From Flammeovirgaceae bacterium UBA2371 (GTDB lineage Bacteria > Bacteroidota > Bacteroidia > Cytophagales > Cyclobacteriaceae), in NCBI GenBank assembly GCA_002345965.1, contig DDTF01000023.1, forward strand, positions 16,788 through 25,561: a DNA stretch of 8,774 nucleotides. The letters run 5' to 3'. Below are positions 6,177-8,774 of this stretch, one piece after another. The first letter of the stretch is position 1. Each line of letters begins with the position of its first letter. The notes under the pieces are model-generated. The model was given only the letters and a program-made list of their open reading frames with translations, was not told the origin of the DNA and made no database searches. A program made the translations under genes and the position numbers.

Positions 6177-7654
6177 GATCCGTATTATTAACACATTCCT
6201 ATTTTTATAAATTAGATGCCAAGCAATGGCGTTTCAAACAACCCTATCCTCCCCTAGGCACTCTTTTGGCCGCCTCAATATTAAAGCAAATGGGATTTTC
6301 AATTGATCTTCAAGATGCTTGCCTAAAAGATAACCCCAAAAGTATCATTGAAAAAATAAAATTGACCAAGCCTCATTACGTGGTTATCTACGATGACGGT
6401 TTCAATTATTTAACTAAAATGTGTTTGTCGGTAATGCGGGATGCTGCCTTTAAAATGATACATGCCGCTAAAGAAGTTAAAAGTATAGTAATTGTGTGTA
6501 GTTCTGATTCTTCTGATCATTGCGAAGATTATTTAGGTGCCGGAGCTGATTATATTGTCCGAGGTGAGGGTGAAGAGACATTAAAAGAGCTTATTGAAAC
6601 AATTGAAACAAATAAAAATATAGGCACCGTATTGGGCGTGACCTATGGGACAAAAGGTGACCTTCACACAAATCCATCACGACCTGTAATTAAAGACCTT
6701 GATCAGTTGCCTTTGCCGGCATGGGAGTTGGTGGATATGGAAGCTTACAAAAATATATGGATCAAGCATCACGGATATTTTTCATTAAATGTTGCAACGA
6801 CTCGGGGTTGTCCTTTTAAATGTAATTGGTGTGCAAAACCAATTTATGGCAACCGATACAATTCAAGATCAGCAGAACATGTACTTGGTGAAATAGAATA
6901 TCTTATCAATACTTTTCACCCGACCCACTTTTGGATGTGTGATGACATATTTGGTTTAAAACCAGGCTGGGTTGAAAAATTCGGGCAACTAGTCAAGCAA
7001 AAAAAACTATCGTTTAAATATAAAATACAATCAAGAGTAGATTTACTGTTGGAATCAGAGGTCGTTAATCACTTAGCTTCATCGGGTGCCGAAACAGTAT
7101 GGGTAGGCGCTGAATCAGGATCACAAAAAATACTTGATGCTATGGATAAAGGAACTACAGTAGATCAAATCCATACATCTACAAGGCTTTTAAAAAAGCA
7201 TAACATCAAAGTAGGCTTTTTTCTCCAATTTGGATATTTGGGTGAACAGCTTGAAGACATTGACAAAACAATCCAAATGGTGCTCCAACTCATGCCAGAT
7301 GAAATTGGCATATCCGTTTCTTATCCACTTCCTGGAACTGGATTTTATGAAAAGGTGAAAGCCACCATGGATGAAAAGCAAAACTGGAAAGATTCTGATG
7401 ATTTGGATATGATGTTTCAAGGCGCATACTCTTCATCATTTTACAAAGTACTTCATCGATACGTTCACAGCAGATACCGAAGCCAACGAGGTCTTGATAG
7501 GATAAAGTTAATGTTTAAAAAGCCTGTGTTAGCTTATGCCGATATTCGCAAGATAGCATCGATGATGTATCACATCCCTTTATCCCTTTTGCAATTTTAT
7601 CAACTAAAGAAACATAGCGCCAATTCTTTATCTGTCAATCGTGAAATCAATTGA
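6173..7654 (+). CDS. B12-binding-type radical SAM enzyme
   Basis: The 493-residue protein has the layout of B12-binding radical SAM enzymes. An N-terminal Rossmann-like domain (about 1-145) contains QPYPPLGTLLAASILKQMG and ends with VRGEGEETL. The linker LPLPAWELVDM (about 180-190) follows, then the radical SAM domain from about 205. Its cluster-binding CxxxCxxC is in RGCPFKCNWC (Cys 213, 217, 220). A GAESGS loop at about 312-317 is typical for SAM contact. The [4Fe-4S] cluster cleaves SAM to a 5'-deoxyadenosyl radical. Cobalamin-dependent members often methylate unreactive carbons, and others do cyclisation or rearrangement. The canonical cobalamin DxHxxG is not seen. The ATG at 6173 overlaps the upstream stop by ATGA and is preferred over an in-frame TTG at 6164. 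The 3' end overlaps the methyltransferase gene by 14 nt. Substrate unknown, with a sugar or lipid most plausible from context. Confidence 0.88.
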   Translation: MRSVLLTHSYFYKLDAKQWRFKQPYPPLGTLLAASILKQMGFSIDLQDACLKDNPKSIIEKIKLTKPHYVVIYDDGFNYLTKMCLSVMRDAAFKMIHAAKEVKSIVIVCSSDSSDHCEDYLGAGADYIVRGEGEETLKELIETIETNKNIGTVLGVTYGTKGDLHTNPSRPVIKDLDQLPLPAWELVDMEAYKNIWIKHHGYFSLNVATTRGCPFKCNWCAKPIYGNRYNSRSAEHVLGEIEYLINTFHPTHFWMCDDIFGLKPGWVEKFGQLVKQKKLSFKYKIQSRVDLLLESEVVNHLASSGAETVWVGAESGSQKILDAMDKGTTVDQIHTSTRLLKKHNIKVGFFLQFGYLGEQLEDIDKTIQMVLQLMPDEIGISVSYPLPGTGFYEKVKATMDEKQNWKDSDDLDMMFQGAYSSSFYKVLHRYVHSRYRSQRGLDRIKLMFKKPVLAYADIRKIASMMYHIPLSLLQFYQLKKHSANSLSVNREIN

Positions 7655-8441
7655 TCTGTCCTCTCCGGCTGAGGCTTTCAGCAAACAGGCCCCTCACTTT
7701 GATGCCGATGAATCCTCAAATTCGATTTTAAAAGAATGGCGTCAACAAATTTATGATCACGTGGATCAATATTTAAAACCCGGTGATCGCATCCTCGAAC
7801 TCAATGCTGGTACAGGTATTGACGCTCTGCGCTTTGCAAAAAATAATTATGCTGTTCATGCAACAGATCTTTCCCAAGGAATGATTGTCGAAATTGAAAA
7901 AAAAGTTATCCAGCACAAATTAAAACAGTTTACTTTTGAACAATGTTCATTCCATAAAATAGATAAAATCAATAGTGCGAAATTTGATTATGTGTTTTCA
8001 AATTTTGGTGGACTTAATTGTTGTTCAGATTTAACAAGCGTTACTAAATTATTACCAGGTCTGATAAACCCAAATTCATATGTTACCTGGGTCATTATGC
8101 CACCTATATGTTTGTGGGAATTACTCTGGGTATTTAAAGGCAAAAAGGCTGCCTTTAGACGTTTGAAAAGAAATGGCACTGTGGCACATCTCGAAGGAGA
8201 ATACTTCAAAACTTATTATCATTCGCTTCAAAATATAAAAAAATCATTTGGCCCAAAATTCAAACTCATCAAAACTGAAGGATTAGGAGCATTATCCCCA
8301 CCACCAGCCAGTGATTCATTTGCTGTTAAACATAAAACCATTAATAGATGGCTAAATTACTTGGATAAAAAGGCAAGAAATTCCTTCCCATTTAATCAAT
8401 GGGCTGATCACATTATCGTTACATTTAAATATATCGGTTAG
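7641..8441 (+). CDS. Class I SAM-dependent methyltransferase
   Basis: The 266-residue protein has a Rossmann methyltransferase core. AFSKQAPHFD (12-21) is the usual N-terminal lead-in. Motif I is RILELNAGTGIDAL (50-63), with ATDLSQGM (74-81) as the acidic motif II region, and FDYVFSNFGGLNC (115-127) is the motif IV strand and loop. The C-terminal half (PPICLWELLWVF, RRLKRNG, PPPASD, then ADHIIVTFKY at the end) resembles a family-specific substrate-binding cap. The start is a GTG at 7641 inside the end of the radical SAM gene, a 14-nt overlap. No in-frame ATG precedes the conserved N-terminal motif. The enzyme probably O-, N- or C-methylates a small molecule or glycan and appears functionally paired with the radical SAM enzyme. 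It is cytoplasmic, with no membrane helix except a hydrophobic stretch near 150-165 that probably belongs to the cap. Confidence 0.88.
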   Translation: MKSIDLSSPAEAFSKQAPHFDADESSNSILKEWRQQIYDHVDQYLKPGDRILELNAGTGIDALRFAKNNYAVHATDLSQGMIVEIEKKVIQHKLKQFTFEQCSFHKIDKINSAKFDYVFSNFGGLNCCSDLTSVTKLLPGLINPNSYVTWVIMPPICLWELLWVFKGKKAAFRRLKRNGTVAHLEGEYFKTYYHSLQNIKKSFGPKFKLIKTEGLGALSPPPASDSFAVKHKTINRWLNYLDKKARNSFPFNQWADHIIVTFKYIG

Positions 8442-8466
8442 TACAGCATATACTTCAATACTTATT

Positions 8467-8774
8467 ATGATTAACCAATTTAAGGCATCACGTCAAACGG
8501 TTATGAGAGTATTTAAGTTACTCAACAAACCTCAAAAAAAAGATTTTATTATTCAAATTGTCTATTCGCTTCTTCTTGCAGGGTTTGAAATTATTTCTGT
8601 AGCTGCTGTTATTCCTTTGCTATTTAAATTAAGTAACGATGACAATTACCAAAATAATAAAATACCAGAAACAATTTTATCGTTAGATTATACGTTACTG
8701 TTCACATTTGTAATAATCGCATTCATTACTAAAAATATAATTTCACTTATTATAATTAGAGAACAATCTAATTA
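8467..8774 (+). CDS. ABC transporter membrane domain, N-terminal part (PglK/MsbA-like flippase), cut by window edge
   Basis: An open frame from the ATG at 8467 runs to the right edge for 102 complete codons without a stop. It begins MINQFKASRQTVMRVFKLLN, then KPQKKDFIIQ leads into a first membrane segment (about 27-53, containing LLLAGFEIISVAAVIPLL). A polar loop follows, then a second hydrophobic segment at about 75-98. This resembles the start of exporter-type ABC half-transporters such as PglK and other flippases of lipid-linked oligosaccharides, in which a short basic helix precedes a first helix with an E-x(3-9)-IP pattern. The ATP-binding domain lies outside the window, so the assignment rests on about 100 residues plus context. 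Its likely role is flipping the lipid-linked glycan. The start lies 25 nt after the methyltransferase stop, so it is probably in the same operon. Confidence 0.7.
   Translation, partial: MINQFKASRQTVMRVFKLLNKPQKKDFIIQIVYSLLLAGFEIISVAAVIPLLFKLSNDDNYQNNKIPETILSLDYTLLFTFVIIAFITKNIISLIIIREQSN

Overview
The window looks like an AT-rich chromosomal stretch (about a third G+C by eye, not computed) from a member of the Bacteroidota, probably an environmental Cytophagales- or Chitinophagales-like lineage. This is inferred from the N-terminal sequence of the acetyl-CoA synthetase, the absence of clear Shine-Dalgarno sequences before most starts, and candidate promoters of the Bacteroidota type (TTG, about 20 nt, TAnnTTTG-like). 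The genus cannot be named from the sequence.

Layout. Bases 1-251 hold the N-terminal end of acs (acetyl-CoA synthetase) on the minus strand, running off the left edge. An 80-base divergent gap follows. All remaining genes lie on the plus strand and form one compact surface-polysaccharide cluster: a GT2 glycosyltransferase (332-1171), a Wzy-like repeat-unit polymerase (1168-2349), a 76-base gap with a possible internal promoter, two further GT2 glycosyltransferases (2426-3124 and 3117-3944), a WaaL/Wzy_C-type O-antigen ligase-like protein (3934-5244), a winged-helix plus nucleotidyltransferase protein (5241-6176), a B12-binding-type radical SAM enzyme (6173-7654), a class I SAM methyltransferase (7641-8441), and the start of an ABC transporter membrane domain resembling PglK/MsbA-type lipid-linked glycan flippases (8467 to the right edge). 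Nearly every junction overlaps by 4 to 14 nt, which points to an operon with translational coupling.

How the genes may work together. The three GT2 enzymes would build a lipid-linked oligosaccharide on the cytoplasmic face. The ABC transporter could flip it, the Wzy-like protein could polymerise it, and the ligase-like protein could transfer it to an acceptor such as lipid A-core or another carrier. The part least explained by textbook O-antigen biology is the tightly overlapping trio of nucleotidyltransferase, radical SAM enzyme and methyltransferase. It looks like a dedicated module for modifying a sugar, lipid or terminal group, and its substrate cannot be told from sequence. No initiating glycosyltransferase, nucleotide-sugar synthesis gene, RNA gene, insertion sequence or CRISPR array is visible. 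The whole 8.8 kb is coding except for short gaps at 252-331, 2350-2425 and 8442-8466.
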